NCBI GenBank assembly: GCA_032164295.1
Contig: JAJHTX010000009.1
Span: 372,001 to 436,000 of the forward strand
Direction of reading: 5' to 3'
DNA from: Inonotus obliquus
Lineage: Eukaryota; Basidiomycota; Agaricomycetes; Hymenochaetales; Hymenochaetaceae
Length of the DNA stretch: 64,000 nt
Shown piece by piece: positions 32,569 through 45,700 of the stretch. The notes under the pieces were generated by a model that made no database searches, had not been told where the DNA came from, and saw only the letters and a list, made by a program, of their open reading frames with translations. A program made the translations under genes and the position numbers. The first letter of the stretch is position 1, and the number at the start of each line of letters is the position of its first letter.

Positions 32569-35347
32569 ATGGCCTCTTTCTTTGCAACACCTCCGCGTAG
32601 TGCTGCCGTCAAAATAGTGGCTCCAAATGCTGCCAACTCTCAAGACTCAACAAGGTCCAGTTCCCCCAAAAACCCTAGTACACCGAAGAGGGGTATGCAT
32701 GTCCACCTTGTCATAGGATCTGATATTCACCTACCGGTAGATAGCACACAACGCCAGTGCAGGAACATTTTGATTCATGGGTGAGGGCGAAGCTTAATGA
32801 ATGATGGACATGAAATTCATCCAATTAACTCTGAAGATATTGTAAATACGAAGGCAAGGGCTGCGTTTACCAGCATCCTACGGTTCGTATATTCTCGTTT
32901 GAGTCATGACAGTGCTGTGATAGATGTTTAGAAGAACGAACCACAACAGGATTTGTCAGTTCAGCTCTTGATTGCGCTCACCTGTTCATTGACACGGTCG
33001 CAGGGAACCACCTCCGAGGCAAGATGAACTAGTCGCGAGCACAAGTGCTGCAGGGGGTACCTCAATACCTCTGCAGGCCGCCAATGCGCCTGTTTTTGTT
33101 CCGCGCGTTGTGACCTCTCCTCAGGCGGTTGAAGCACCTGTTGTCTAGTTCGTTTGGTTTCTTGCTTATTCTTAGAGGCGTTAGATTGATCTCTACGCGT
33201 GGCAGTTCTTCCGGTGGAGCAGATGTTTACGAGTCGTACCAACAACCGGAAACAACTCAGACTGGTATCGCCTCGTACGAAAGCATGGCACAACAGATGG
33301 AACAGGTACTACAGTCGCGTATAATTTGACTCATATTTCTCACGTATCTCGCCCCCAGATGGCATTCGCAGAGTACGGAGAACACTTGGAAAGCAGCGAG
33401 TATACTCATCAGGATTATAATGGTGTTGCGCCTGTAGACGCATTTTATCAGCCCCAGTCATTTACACGTCAACCCGCAAGTTGTTATTTTCTAGTTTGAG
33501 CCCTGCAAATCTGACGTCTGTAATAGCTGGATTATCACCTTTATACGTCACCGGTGCCTACAAGTGAAGGGCGCAAATTCTTTATCTCTGATGATATTCG
33601 CGAGGAGCTTCTAAAGCGTTCCGAACAAGTACATCGTGGTCCAGCTCCTGGTCTTCCTCTCCCTGGAGAAGTGCAGGGATATCACTCCCTTGTACCGCTA
33701 GAAACTGCGGTTCCGGAGAAGAGGAAGGCCTTAAATTGGAGCACGATGACGTATAAAGCCATCAAGACCTCGGATGGGAGAGCATATGCATTGAGACGCA
33801 TAGAGAGTGAGTGTTTCCGAACTAGGAAGTCATAATGATTGACTATTTGATAGACTTTCGCCTTATGAATGAACAGGCTTTTAGCGTATTAGATAAATGG
33901 ACGAAGATCCACCACCCTAGCATAGTGACTGTACGTGAGGCTTTCACAACCTTGGCTTTTGGCGATAATTGTGAGCTTCATTTCTGATCGCATCACCTTA
34001 TTTTGGCTTACTATGTGTCTGCTTCGCTAGCTCTGGTTGTCGTATATGACTATCACCCGAATGCACAAAGTCTGGCTGAATTGCACTTCAAGTCAAGCAA
34101 ACCATACCAGGGCGGTCGAGCGCAGCCGGAACGCATACCAGAGTCGACGCTTTGGAGCTACATTTTCCAAGTTGCGAGCGCGATGAAGGCGATTCATGAG
34201 TCAGGCTTAGCAGTACGAATGATTGATGCTTCAAAGATCCTACTAACTGGTCGAAATCGGTGAGATGATGGTCATGTCTGTTGCATCTGCGTTCTTACAT
34301 AGTAAATTCACGATTAGCGTAAGGGTCAGCTCTTGTGCAGTGTTCGATATCTTGCTATATGATACTCGACAAGAAGTTTTCTTGATGCAGGTGACCCAAA
34401 GGTTAGGCCTTGACGTACGGCCGACCCCTGACCTTTTATGCCCCTCTACAGCAAGAAGACATGATCATGTTTGCAAAATTGATCATGTCTTTAGCGTGCA
34501 ACAACCCTGCAGCTGTCAGCAATGTACACAAGTCATTGGACCACGTCCATCGTTTCTATCCAGGGAACATCAAGGACGTTATCCACTTCCTCATGAAAGC
34601 TCCCGGACCGCTGAAGGTCCGTGGTGTTCTATTTATTCTGCATAACGCGATTTGCTAACCTTGTTGCAGAGTATCCAGGGAATGTTCGACACCTTCGGCG
34701 GCAAATTGGTTTTGGAGATGGATACAGCGCACGCGTGAGTCTGATGGGTTGTCTGCTGGCATTGTAGACTGATTGCGTTTAATTCAGGACTGCTGACAGG
34801 CTTGAGGGCGAGCTGATGGGCGAACTAGAAAATGCACGGCTAGTGAGATTGCTTTGCAAGTTTGGATTCATTAACGAACGTCCAGAGTGCGAATTTCTCT
34901 TTTCGTTCTTATATCGGAACTGTTGTTGAACAGCAGTTATTGTCAAAGGTTCGATCGTGACCCGCGTTGGTCGGAAACGGGCGATCGATACATCATCAAG
35001 CTCTTCCGCGATTACGTCTTCCATTCCGTTGATGAAAATGGGAATCCTGTCGTAAACCTGGGTCATGTGCTTTCAAACTTGAACAAGGTGAGGTTTGCGA
35101 GCTATTACATCGCACCGTCATAATGGTTGATTATCGGAACGATCAAGCTTGACGCAGGGTCAGAAGAGCGACTTATGCTAGTCTCGCGCGATGAGCAAAG
35201 CTGCCTTGTTGTCACCTACAGGGAGATAAAACATTGCATTGAAGCTGCTTTTGGGTACGTACAAAGAATGCCGCTTCTTCTCGTGTTCTGGGTTCGGTGC
35301 CGAGTCTGATTCGCCTTCTTTACAGTGAACTTTCCAGGATTCGTTAG
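32569..35347 (+). CDS. PAN3: PAN2-PAN3 deadenylation complex subunit PAN3
   Basis: PAN3 recruits the PAN2 nuclease to poly(A)-bound mRNA for initial tail trimming. The N-terminus [19 protein letters not shown] leads into a CCCH zinc finger split by an intron (CRNILIHG then [14 protein letters not shown], spacing C-x8-C-x5-C-x3-H). A disordered linker follows. Then comes the pseudokinase region, starting [19 protein letters not shown], then [20 protein letters not shown] and GYHSLVPLE. Further family blocks are [55 protein letters not shown] and a C-terminal knob with [20 protein letters not shown]. The end is [20 protein letters not shown] and, after a last short exon, GELSRIR. About ten introns are present. 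The next gene downstream is a Cid1-type nucleotidyltransferase. Confidence 0.95.
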
Positions 35348-35712
35348 ATCTCGGCTTCTCGGGTTCATTGAAGAAAACTTGCAAGCTCCCATAAAAATCT
35401 GTAAACCTCCCAGAGTAATTTCATCACAATATGAATCACCCAGCTGCTACCCGTGTGATCGTGAGACCGCAATATTGCTGCTATTTGGGCTTCACGGCTT
35501 GCATTTGCCGCGATTCTCATGCCTGTCGGCTATAAGTATGAAATTCTGGGACAGTCAAAGACGAAGATGCGATGCTAATCAAGACCGGTGCGGACCTGAC
35601 AAGGGTATATCTGTACAGAATGGACCCAGCTTCAGTACTGACCTTGCTCCTCTTGTTGTAAACACTACATCAGCAATCCGAAATTGAATCAATTAAAGGT
35701 TGTGGTTCGGTA
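35348..35712. other. Intergenic, PAN3 3' flank and promoter of Cid1-like gene
   Basis: Short open frames only. No motif is recognised and no repeat is seen. Confidence 0.45.
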
Positions 35713-38700
35713 ATGAGAGAAGGCGAAATATGGTAAGCAATTCCCACAGCCGCTTCAATAAATGGAATACATATTTTGGCGTCCAGCTTTCAGCGTGCTC
35801 AGTGGTCGCTACAGTCGTCGACGCCGTCCTTCCCAGTCCCATCCCGGCAACGCACAGTATCAAGTACAACTCGGCCTGTGCTGACCGTCTTTGACGCTCT
35901 GATGTCCTCGTATGCTCGTCACCATGCCCCGGTGAATATCGCATCTGGCTCACAGCAACTTCCACATCATTCTGAGGGCCAGCATTCACACCCACATTCT
36001 TCGCACGCGCAGCGACGCCAGAAATTCGTCGCTGAACTGTCGCAGTGTCTTTTTGACTTTGTAATCCAGCTGCTTCCGACAGTGGAAGAGTTGACGGTCA
36101 AAGAGGATGTGCGGAAGCTCCTGGAGAGACTCATCCGCACCATCGAGCCTCAGAGTCGGTTGTTGTCCTTTGGCAGCACAGCGAACGGCTTTAGTTTAAG
36201 AAACTCAGGTGCGCTTTTGTTTTCATATTGTGTCCGGGGAAGGTACAATGAAGTGCTGATCGTGTTGGACAGATATGGACTTGGTTTGTCTAATCGACTC
36301 GGAGCAAAAGTTGCCCGCAAGCGATCTCGTTGCGATGGTCGGCGACCTACTTGAGCGAGGTTTGTTGTTCCCGCTTCCGAGTGTTGGATCTAATCACTGA
36401 CCAGCTGTGTGAGTATACAGAAACCAAATTCCACGTGAAACCGCTGCCACACGCGCGAATACCCATTGTAAAGCTCTCTTTGGACCCATCTCCAGGATTG
36501 CCCCTTGGCATCGCCTGCGATATTGGATTTGAGAATAGGCTGGCGTTGGAAAATACTCGTCTGCTTCTCTGTTACTCAATGGTCGACCCCACCCGGGTCC
36601 GCACTCTTGTATTATTTCGTGAGTACATGGACAGTGCCTTTGTTGTGAGCCTCGCTAATCGTTGTCTGTAGTTAAAGTTTGGAGTAAACGAAGGCGCGTT
36701 CTGACGAGTGTTACGCCCCTTTGTCACTGACTCTTGGTCCAGGAAAATAAACTCGCCCTACGAGGGGACGCTTTCATCATACGGATATGTACTTCTAGTC
36801 ATCTACTTTCTGGTTCACGTAAAGAATCCTCCAGTTCTTCCTAATCTGCAACAAATCCCTCCTCTTCACCCTATACCCTTGGTGGGTTTTAGTATGCCAC
36901 CTCATGCGCTGATGGCTGACAGCTTATAGGAGGAGCATCACATGGGAAATAACAATATCTGGTTCTTTGACGATATCGAACTTCTTCGACAACGATGGAA
37001 ATCACAGAACGCGGAATCTGTCGGAGAACTGTAAGCCCGGTGCCTGATCCTTGTTCTGAGCTGTCTAAATCGGCCTTCAGATTGGTTGATTTCTTCCGCT
37101 ATTATGCGAAAGATTTCACGTATAACTCGGGAGTTGCATCCATCAGGGCTGGACTCCTGAAGAAGGAGGTAAAGGGGTGGCAAAGTAATGTAAGCGAGCC
37201 GGCCACATTCTCTTGCACGAACAATCTCTGAGCACCATTCCAAGCATGATCCCAGATTCAAGGGTGGCGGAGAGCGAAATCGGCTGTGCATCGAGGTACG
37301 CGATGGCATTGCTCTTCATAGAGGCGAAAAGAACTGATGTTTCTATATCAGGACCCGTTTGAAACTGATTATAACGTGGCTCGCTGTGTAACTAGGGACG
37401 GACTTTATATTGTACAGTTTCCGTGGTTTGTCTCTTATGCCATTCTGATTTCTGGTTATAACAGATCCGTGGTGAATTCATGCGGGCGAGTCGAATATTG
37501 CAACTCAAGCAGGAACGTGGCTACAACGTTCTTGCACACCTATGTGAAGAGCGAGACGATTCCCTTTCCAAGCCGATTGGACCTTACAACACTACCTTCA
37601 TACCGCCACGATTGTCATTCCCTCCGCAGACGCCATATTCCGTTGGTAGTAACGCGTTCCGACCGAATGGTACGCCGGCACGAGACAGGCTATCACCTCC
37701 CCGGAAGGGCCTTGAGGAGGCCCCACCGCCGGCCTTGCCAGCGTTCGTCAGTCCACAAGAGCCTCCAGAACACATGGCTCCGAAGCGCATCAAGTTCACA
37801 AGCCCTCCTCCGCCTGAAGCTACGGATCAGGACATTGCTTCCTTCGAAAGTCGACTGAGTCAGGGACTCTCGTTGGCGACTGCATCAACGGAAGCCCGGG
37901 AACAGGATAATTCATACATGTCATCTTCAAGCAATAGCGAGGTCTTGTCGGATGATGCTAGATCAGATATCGCCCAAGAAGATGATGCTAGATCAGTGCA
38001 GTCTTTTGCTGGCGAGCCGAGCTCCTCTAGGTTGCGACCAGGGGAACAGCCACCCTTTTCTCCTTCCGTCCCTCATAGGCTATCTGCGGAACAACTGGCC
38101 ATGGTTTACCAGCAGGCAAGCTTCCGGACTCAGGAGGATATTACTCCGACACCGTTTAACCATGGACATTATCCGCGCGGCCGGCGACCAGCGCGAGCTG
38201 TTCATGAATCAGGACAAGGGGTTCCTCCCATCTCCTATCGCATGCACCCCAACGACTTCCGACGCTTTTCATTCCCCGGCAAATCTGATGGTCTCAGGCG
38301 TTCAAATTCAGGACCAGCTCGTGCACACCACTCGCCTCGTTTGAACCTGGCAAACGCGTCAGTCGCACAACAAATCCCCTTCAACGTGCCACTACCTCCT
38401 TCTCCGGTACACGCTTCTCTATCGTCGTCGCCGACGATATATTACGAGACAAACGCGCAGGTAGCTGGGGGCTCGATTTATTCTCCTGCGCCAACGTCCA
38501 TCCCGATCAATCCTCTTTCATTGTACCAACAGCAATTTTATCTCGCTCAGGCTCGTGCACAAGCTCAGGTACAGGCTTTGGCACAGGCACAGGCAATACC
38601 CGAAGACGAGTCTCTAGTAGATACGAATGGAGTCCAACAGCAACTGTCGAGCCGTCCAATCCACTCTCATACCCACTCATCTTCTACTATAGTTGGACCA

Positions 38701-39753
38701 CCAACACCAGCCGCATCTTCATTCTCGTTGACACATCTTCATTCTTCGTCCAATAATAGTTCACAGCAATCCTCGCCTTCCCACTCACCTGCACCTACAT
38801 ATACTGCATTTGGACGCTTACCCCCAATACAAACTATACAGACGTCAGGAAATCTGGCATCTCCGTCTCCTACATCGTCTTTCGGTTCTTCGTCTGCCTC
38901 ATCTCGGTCACCTCTTCATGCTTCTGTTCCGCGACAATCGCAATTCCATTTTTCACCACAGCTGTCCTCGCATCTTCCTCAATTCACTCGTCGCCAGCAG
39001 CAGACCTCGGCACACATTCAGGCCTTCATGCAAACTCAGATGAATTTACGAACTGGAAGAACAGGAATGCCAAGCTCCGGCAATGCTTCAGTCTTGCTGG
39101 ATCTCGCAAGCCCGACTGATTCTCCGGTATCGTCTCCAAGTTCACAGGGCGGCTCTGTTTCAGGATCGGCGGGATCCCCTGGTTCTTTGTCACCTGTTTC
39201 TTCAGCGTCACCGCGGACAACGGATATCAGTTCTCCACGCGCCCCATCTCCGGAACGACTGCTTCAGAAACAGGAGGCCGCATCGGAGCAACATCGAATA
39301 TATCACGATCACAACAATGGCCAACAGACGTACGAACGAAAGCAGCAGCCGTTTACCCCGAAGCACGGTCAAAACAGACATCGCCATCAGCCTTTTGGAC
39401 ACGGAAAGTCGCATCGGGTTACGGTACCAATGCGGAGAGGGGAGAGAACCGAAGTCAGGCCGGATGCGGAAACGAATGTAGCAGGAAAACCGGTTCCTCC
39501 GCAAAAACAAGCTCCGAATCCAGAACAGTTCAAGGACACGATGTCTCCCACGTTGGGCCATCCACCATTAGAACCTCGTGGTGGCTTCTCCCTCTTAGCT
39601 CCTGTTTCAGAGGCCGTTTCCGCCGCAGAACAGCCATGTGCGAGTCGCACAGAGGAAGAATCGAACACGAGCGCTGAAAATGGACACGAAGGGGGAGACA
39701 AGGGACGGGATTGGGAACGTATCTCTGTTGCTGTATCACAGCTTCAGCTGTGA
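35713..39753 (+). CDS. Cid1-family poly(A)/poly(U) polymerase with long disordered tail
   Basis: Cid1-type enzymes add nucleotides, usually uridines, to RNA 3' ends and mark mRNA for decay. A 20-nt first exon (35713-35732) splices to 35787. The nucleotidyltransferase core has LLSFGSTANGFSL, then SDMDLVCL with the catalytic DxD pair. Next come IPIVKLSLDPSPGLPLGIAC with DIGFENRLALENTRLL, and WSKRRKINSPYEGTLSSYGY with VLLVIYFL, the PAP-associated domain. NIWFFDDIELLRQRW and DPFETDYNVARCVTR complete the core. The intron inside WSKRR uses a GC donor (gcgcgt). The last exon encodes about 740 residues, mostly disordered and rich in Ser, Pro, Gln and His, with an Ala-Gln run (QARAQAQVQALAQAQA). A 16-bp direct repeat lies at 37951 and 37981. 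There is no RNA-recognition motif. Confidence 0.88.
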
Positions 39754-40148
39754 CAGGATCGACGCTGGACCTTTTTTTCGTAATCTTCCGCCACGGCGCA
39801 ATCCTGCAGCCCACCGGCTCCTTCTGTCTATGATATAACAGAATGATCACTCAAGCTCTCACGCTCTGAAAGGTGGACGAATATATTAAAGCACCGACAC
39901 CTTTTCATCGTATTGAATGTCCATACTGATCAGGATTTACTTTGTCTTCCTTCAAGTTCCTCTTCTCACCTTTGTCGTCATCTAATGCTCTGGCTTCCAA
40001 TAAGTGTTTCGTGTTATTGCAATCATGCAAAACTGTATCCTACGTTCTCATTATGAATGACATGTTTACATTACAATGAAGCATCGTCTCTCTTTTCCTT
40101 TTTTTCCGTTCCGGATAAGATAACGACTGCTGTGGATACAGTGGGTTA
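39754..40148. other. Convergent 3' flanks, Cid1-like and F-box genes
   Basis: This region has pyrimidine-rich tracts (near 40090) and A/T-rich blocks consistent with polyadenylation regions of two converging genes. No gene is seen. Confidence 0.5.
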
Positions 40149-41645
40149 CTAGATTTGGCCGAGGTGCGCGGCCATCCTATTCGGAGGCGGAGGGGGGGTC
40201 TCGAATGCGGGTGCCCTATATGTCACATTCAACCCTTTCTTGATGCACTGGGCTACCTCTGGGAGGTTGATGAATGCACATTCGGGGTCATGGGGAAGAA
40301 TCAATGTCTCAAGCGTCCTCCACTGGCCAACTGCTTTCTTACAAGGCGGGTTGCAATCATCGTGTAATGAGCCCGTCACATGATCCTCCTTCTCCCTGCA
40401 CCGAGAAGTGACGAAATCAGTGAGTGATGAAAGTGAGCATTCATCTGTATCAGTGATTTCCATAAACTCGAGCCTTGGACATAGTGGTTCTGCCAAACTG
40501 GACTGGCATAGCGTGGATGCGCTAAGGACCTTTAAAGTTTCATCAGTAACCGTCCCCAAGTTCAAACGCTTCAACTTGGGTGACATGCGTAGACATTCCA
40601 AGATATCGTCTGTGTTCAAGGAAGTGCCAGGGAGCATTAGACCTTCCAGAGCTTTCGGTCGCGAGCGTTTTAGCATCTCCACCACGCATGACCAACTTCT
40701 TGTAACAATCAGATCGTTCATGCATAAGAAGAGTTCGGTGAGTGCTGGGACCTCAAGTATGTTTATGAATGCTTCTGGATCTGAATCTGATGAGAAGGAG
40801 AAGATGTATAAGCTAGTGAGTCTTTCCATTCTCCGTACGCGCGTCTCGTTCGCTACTTGTTCTGCTTCTGAACCGAAGAAGCAAATTTTGAGAGTCTCGA
40901 GGTTTGGAGCTTTGTCTATCCATTGTAAGCAACCTGTCAGTGAAGAGCAATATTTCAACGAGAGCTCAGTGAGTCGTTCGAATTGTACTCCAGTTGCCTC
41001 AGGTACGATAAGTGGACTCATGATTCGTATCGTTCGAAGATGGGAAGATAATGCGAGATTGTAAGTCCGAATCTCACCGAATATACCGAGGTATATGGTT
41101 GAGACGCTGAGATGCTCGAGTAATGGTGAAGCTGGCTGGGCAGAGACAGCCTGTAAGAGTGGTTCGGCTACTGATAAGTCCAGAACCTTCAAATCGAGCG
41201 CCCGCCAGCGGTGTTGGCAGGACAATAACCTGGCCGTAAGAGCTTTGACATCTTGCAGATAGGGATTATCCTCGTCTTTCTCCGGGAGGAAAATTACCAT
41301 ACTTGACTGCTCGTCGTCCGAAAATTCCGTATACGAGAACTTGATAGAGATGGGACACGACCGGGACCTGGTAATCCACATATCAAGAAGATTGAGAAGC
41401 GCCGACCTATCCACAACGTGCAAACCATCCTGCGTGAGGTCCTGCAAGCATATTCCAGCCCAGAGTTGAGGTGTAGAGAGACAAATCCGTCGCCAGCGTC
41501 TGCATACCCAAGAGAGAGTCAAAGGAGCAGTCGAAGATGATGGTGTTATGCACCCGATATCGTCAGGCTCCAAGCAGCTGAGGAAAACAAGTGACATCAG
41601 CTCATCTGGGAGGTATCCAGACGCGGTGCCAATAACACCATTCAT
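40149..41645 (-). CDS. F-box protein with leucine-rich C-terminus (copy 1)
   Basis: F-box proteins are substrate receptors of SCF ubiquitin ligases. This is a single uninterrupted frame of 498 residues with a clear ATG. The F-box lies at about residues 10-60: SGYLPDELMSLVFLSCLEPD, then LTLSWVCRRWRRICLSTPQL with W following. The rest is a degenerate leucine-rich repeat solenoid: LEHLSVSTIYLGIF, RLTELSLKYCSSLTGCLQWI, NLETLKICFF, ALTELFLC, ECLRMSPKLKRLNLGTVTDE, LEFMEITDTDECSL. The C-terminus ends in a polyproline patch (ETPPPPPNRMAAH). It is a clear paralogue of the gene at 47326-48930, in inverted orientation. Its substrate is unknown. Confidence 0.88.
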   Translation of the reverse strand: MNGVIGTASGYLPDELMSLVFLSCLEPDDIGCITPSSSTAPLTLSWVCRRWRRICLSTPQLWAGICLQDLTQDGLHVVDRSALLNLLDMWITRSRSCPISIKFSYTEFSDDEQSSMVIFLPEKDEDNPYLQDVKALTARLLSCQHRWRALDLKVLDLSVAEPLLQAVSAQPASPLLEHLSVSTIYLGIFGEIRTYNLALSSHLRTIRIMSPLIVPEATGVQFERLTELSLKYCSSLTGCLQWIDKAPNLETLKICFFGSEAEQVANETRVRRMERLTSLYIFSFSSDSDPEAFINILEVPALTELFLCMNDLIVTRSWSCVVEMLKRSRPKALEGLMLPGTSLNTDDILECLRMSPKLKRLNLGTVTDETLKVLSASTLCQSSLAEPLCPRLEFMEITDTDECSLSSLTDFVTSRCREKEDHVTGSLHDDCNPPCKKAVGQWRTLETLILPHDPECAFINLPEVAQCIKKGLNVTYRAPAFETPPPPPNRMAAHLGQI

Positions 41646-42715
41646 CGAGAAAATGAGCGTGAGGGGGAGTCAGACGCTGTCCGGATCGAAAAGAATGAAG
41701 AGGAGAGATGCCGCAGGACCGAACAACGGATGTCGACATGTAGGACTCCATTGTATTAGTAGTATGCTTTGTCCTGACTACGAGTATAGAACTTCACTAG
41801 CTTGGGTGTCGAGTCAGGATACGCGCATAGGTGACTCCGCTTTGCGAACATTTGGAATCGGCTCGAACTATGCCGTAGCTTTCTTTGCATTGCTGCCAGT
41901 TGCTAGCTAGTTAAGAAGCTGAAGGAAGAAATGAGTAACACGTGATGGTATCACGTGCATTTTAGATCGGAGTATCAATTAATATGATTACTTGAGCAGT
42001 AAAATTACACCAAGCTAGGAGGACCCTAGAAGAGAATACACTCGTCGTTGTGGTTTTGCAAACTAGGGAAACACTACTTGATCAATGTTCAGGTGAAAAG
42101 GATGTCTCAATAAGCGTTCATTGAATGCGGATCGTCATCCAGCGATCAGAGAATACGAAGTCTGAATAGAAGGCGTGCAAATATTAATGGGTCCCAATGT
42201 GAATCTGGAAGAAAGCAACCACTGCCCGCGTGGCAATAGACCTGTTCCCAAAGCAGCGTGAAGCTCAACTAAATGGTCACTGGAAAAGTGGTATTTGAAC
42301 AAAATCAAATTTACTCGTAGAAAGCATAAAAACAAGAGAAGCCGCCCAAAGAAGTACGTTGTAATGATAAGAACGGGCCAAACAGAAGCGTATTCGTGAG
42401 GAAATGGTGAAAGGCTACAGTGGAGTGCGACAACGATAATGAATGAGGCCGTGATACTAATCTGAGGCCGACAATGAAAGAAAAAAAAAGGTGCGCGACA
42501 AGATGTGAGTCAGCGCGAAACATTCTCTACTACATGCAAAATATAAGATTGCGATGATTGCGGCCGTGATGGACCCTCCGTCAGAGGGCATGATGATGAG
42601 TGCAGAATAACCGTGAAATTTGTCATAACAATGTAAACGAGACGAAAGAATAGACTGTAGAAACAGAGAAGACGAGTCGACAAGAATAAGAACAAGAACA
42701 GGGCATCCAATTTGT
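41646..42715. promoter_or_regulatory. Upstream region of F-box copy 1 with paired E-boxes; KAP95 3' flank
   Basis: Two CACGTG boxes at 41939-41944 and 41952-41957 form a perfect inverted repeat, CACGTGAT-GGT-ATCACGTG, about 290 bp upstream of the F-box start. This is a candidate dimeric bHLH site. The rest, up to 42715, is AT-rich 3' flank of KAP95 with no coding signal. Confidence 0.45.
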
Positions 42716-45700
42716 CTATGCAGCTGCACGCTTGACCATCTAAAAGATATACTATTAGACGATGACTGCAATGGTGTGTGGAACCACGCACCTCACGAGC
42801 CCAACGTACAGTCTTCTTGGTATCGGGCGATAGTCTCGACTTTTGTCGCAGTGCTTGGATGAGCCAATCTGACAAGAGCAACTGCTTCAGCTGCCCGTTG
42901 GCGAACGCATCCGCCAGGTCCCCAATAAGACCGAAGGCCAACTTGACAACCGAATCGGACCGCTCCTCATCCGCAAGGGCACGCTGAACAAGCTCCAAGA
43001 TAGATTGAGCATAGGGCAACAATAACTGTACTGTAGGGATTATGAGTTTCTGGCCCTTTTGATAAGGATGATATCGCGAACCTTTGTCAGTGTTCTTGAA
43101 GCCCGTAACTATGCCTGTATATGCTTCAAGGATAGCCTCTCGGAGCGAAGCAACAAATTCAATGAGGTCGTAATCCAGCTACCAATGGAACAAGATGAAT
43201 AAAGGTCCGGATGGTCTAGAGAATGAACTGACCGGATTCATCTGAATTGCACCAGCTTCCCGGAGAACACCCATAGTGTGCTCGAGATAAGGCTCGAAGC
43301 CCGGTCCAATCGCCAGCGCAATATCACCGAAGCATGAGATGATCGGAATCTTGACGTTGCGGGGGCAACCCTGACTTGACAAGCTCTCGAACAGAACTTG
43401 CATGAAAGGTCCAGCATATTGCACGCTTTGGTCACTGAGCGCACGCGAAATATCACCAATAACCCCGACGGCGACCGTACACAACTGTGCATCCTCATGC
43501 GACTTCAGAGCCGGGTAAAGGAAAGGTAGAAACGCCTGAATGTACGGAGCGAACTTGATCTCAAGAACACCCGCCATTGTTCCTACGACAAGGAAGGCGT
43601 CTTCCCATACCGTGGTTGTCTTCACAGATTGAATTAGACCGAGAAGGACCGTCATAATCTGGTGAGCCAGAGGCTCAATACCGTCATTCAACTTTCGGAC
43701 GATGCTCTACAGGAAACAGATATGAGCTCAGAACCGTTCATGATGAAATAGACTAGAACTAACAATCAAGACACTGCAAAGATTACTCTGCAGCTCGTTC
43801 CAGTTGTTCCGATCGTCAATTCCGAGGAGTTGATTCTGCATGGCTAACAGTTGTTCCATACGCGCTAGAATTGTCAACGCCGTGTTCTGAACTACAGGTA
43901 TTGACTCCGGACCCGCATGAGTGACGTATGATGACAGGGCTTCGTAGGCAGAAGTGCGGAAATTAGCCTCGTTCCCGGTACTAATTGGATGGCTTGAGAG
44001 TAGGTAAACGAGCACACGAAAAGTATACTCACCCTTCGGTGACCTTGAGCAATGCCCCTACAATACCCTCATAGTACGGTGCAAGAGGACCAGATGTCAC
44101 TGGGCCATCTTCATCATAGTACGACGACCCAAGCTGCTCGGCGAGGTTCATTAATGCCCAACAACAGTTTGCAGTGACGCGTGGTTTGTCGCTCAGGGAG
44201 GCCACAAGGGAGGAAACGAGCGGTTGGAGGTGTTCGTCGGGTTTCAAGGCCTGAACGAGTAGATCACAGATTCGACCCAGTGTCCATGCGACAGTGTCCT
44301 TCACAAGATCGTTCTCATCCCGAGTCATTTCGATGAGAATCGGTAAAGCCTGAATGACAAGCGGAGAAAGTACGGTTGGATCTGGACCATCGAGGATAGA
44401 CCCAAATGTCATCACGGCCGCCTCACGTTGATGCCAGTCTTGAGCCTTGATGTTCGCCTCAATGAAGGGAATCACGGCCGGAACAATCGCATCCGCAACC
44501 GTCTGTGCAAGAAGAGATAAACATGTCGCCGCAGCCATAGAAACATTCCATTCATCCTCTTCTGCGTCTTCATCCTGATGTGTTAATAGAGTGAGAAGGA
44601 CGGGAACAATCTCCGGAAGGGCAATTTTCGCGAAATTCTTGGATTCGATCTCGGGAGCCTCACCATACTCCGCAGCCTATGATGTCAAACAATGAATTAG
44701 ACAAGCTAAAAATACGAAATCGGAGAAATCGTACTTCGGCTGCTTCGATCGCCAACTCAATTTCTTCTTCGCATACAGTCGACCAAAATTCAACGGCTTG
44801 CAGTGCGATATTCTCCTCCGGGTGTTTCATGCCCAATACCGTCAGCTATGGAAATCAAGATGAGATCATTTGCATTGCAGTTGAAGGAAAAGTAGCGCTT
44901 ACTCCGAAGAGGGCACGTTCCATATAGAAGGCCATCTTATCATAGTAGAGATGCATAATGCGAACTAGACACTCAAAGGCCCCCACTTGGACAGGAATAG
45001 ATTGACTCTGCGTTGCCTCACATACTACTTGCATGATGTAGTTACGTTCACCCTAGAACGAGTCAGCCGGTTATCGATGGAGAAGCGCCGACTACCCACC
45101 TCACGTTCAAAGTTATCTCGGACAAACTCTAACGAATTGAAAAGTGCATTGATAGCAGCGAGCTGGACCTCATGAGAGGGCTCTTCCTTGCGAGCGCCGT
45201 GAATGACAGCAGTCAGAATCTCATTCGATCGCACACTCAAAATATCCGGTTTCTAGCGGAGGTACGGTCAAATCAGGCACAGGACGTCAAGAAAGGACAC
45301 GGCTCACAATGGTCTCACAGATATAACCAATCGTCTGAAGAGTTGCTATCTTCAAATTTGTATTATCGCGATTTTCCATGAATCGGAGTAGAATGTCGAT
45401 GAGCTCAGGCCATTGGTTGTTGGGCAATTCCGCCTCAGCGATCGCGGACACGACCTGAGCAGCAACACCACCGGCCTTGGGCGACGAGGAACTAAGGGTC
45501 ATCAACGCTTCCTGTTTGACCTTGTTCTTTGGCTCCGGCTGCAGGGCGAGCCAGCGGTTGTGATAGTCTTGTCGACGACCGGCGTCCTACAAGCGTGGCT
45601 CAGCTGCTGCGGATAGACGCGAGCCAAAACTAGTATACGGAGAACTTACGCGGGCAGACAACGCGTTCTTGAGTGCAATACCCGCAGCATTCCGGATCGT

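Noticed and set aside
37584..39850. Minus-strand and alternative-frame ORFs across the Cid1-like tail
   Set aside because: They are shadows of a Ser/Pro/Gln-rich coding exon; the +1 frame is continuous with the catalytic core.
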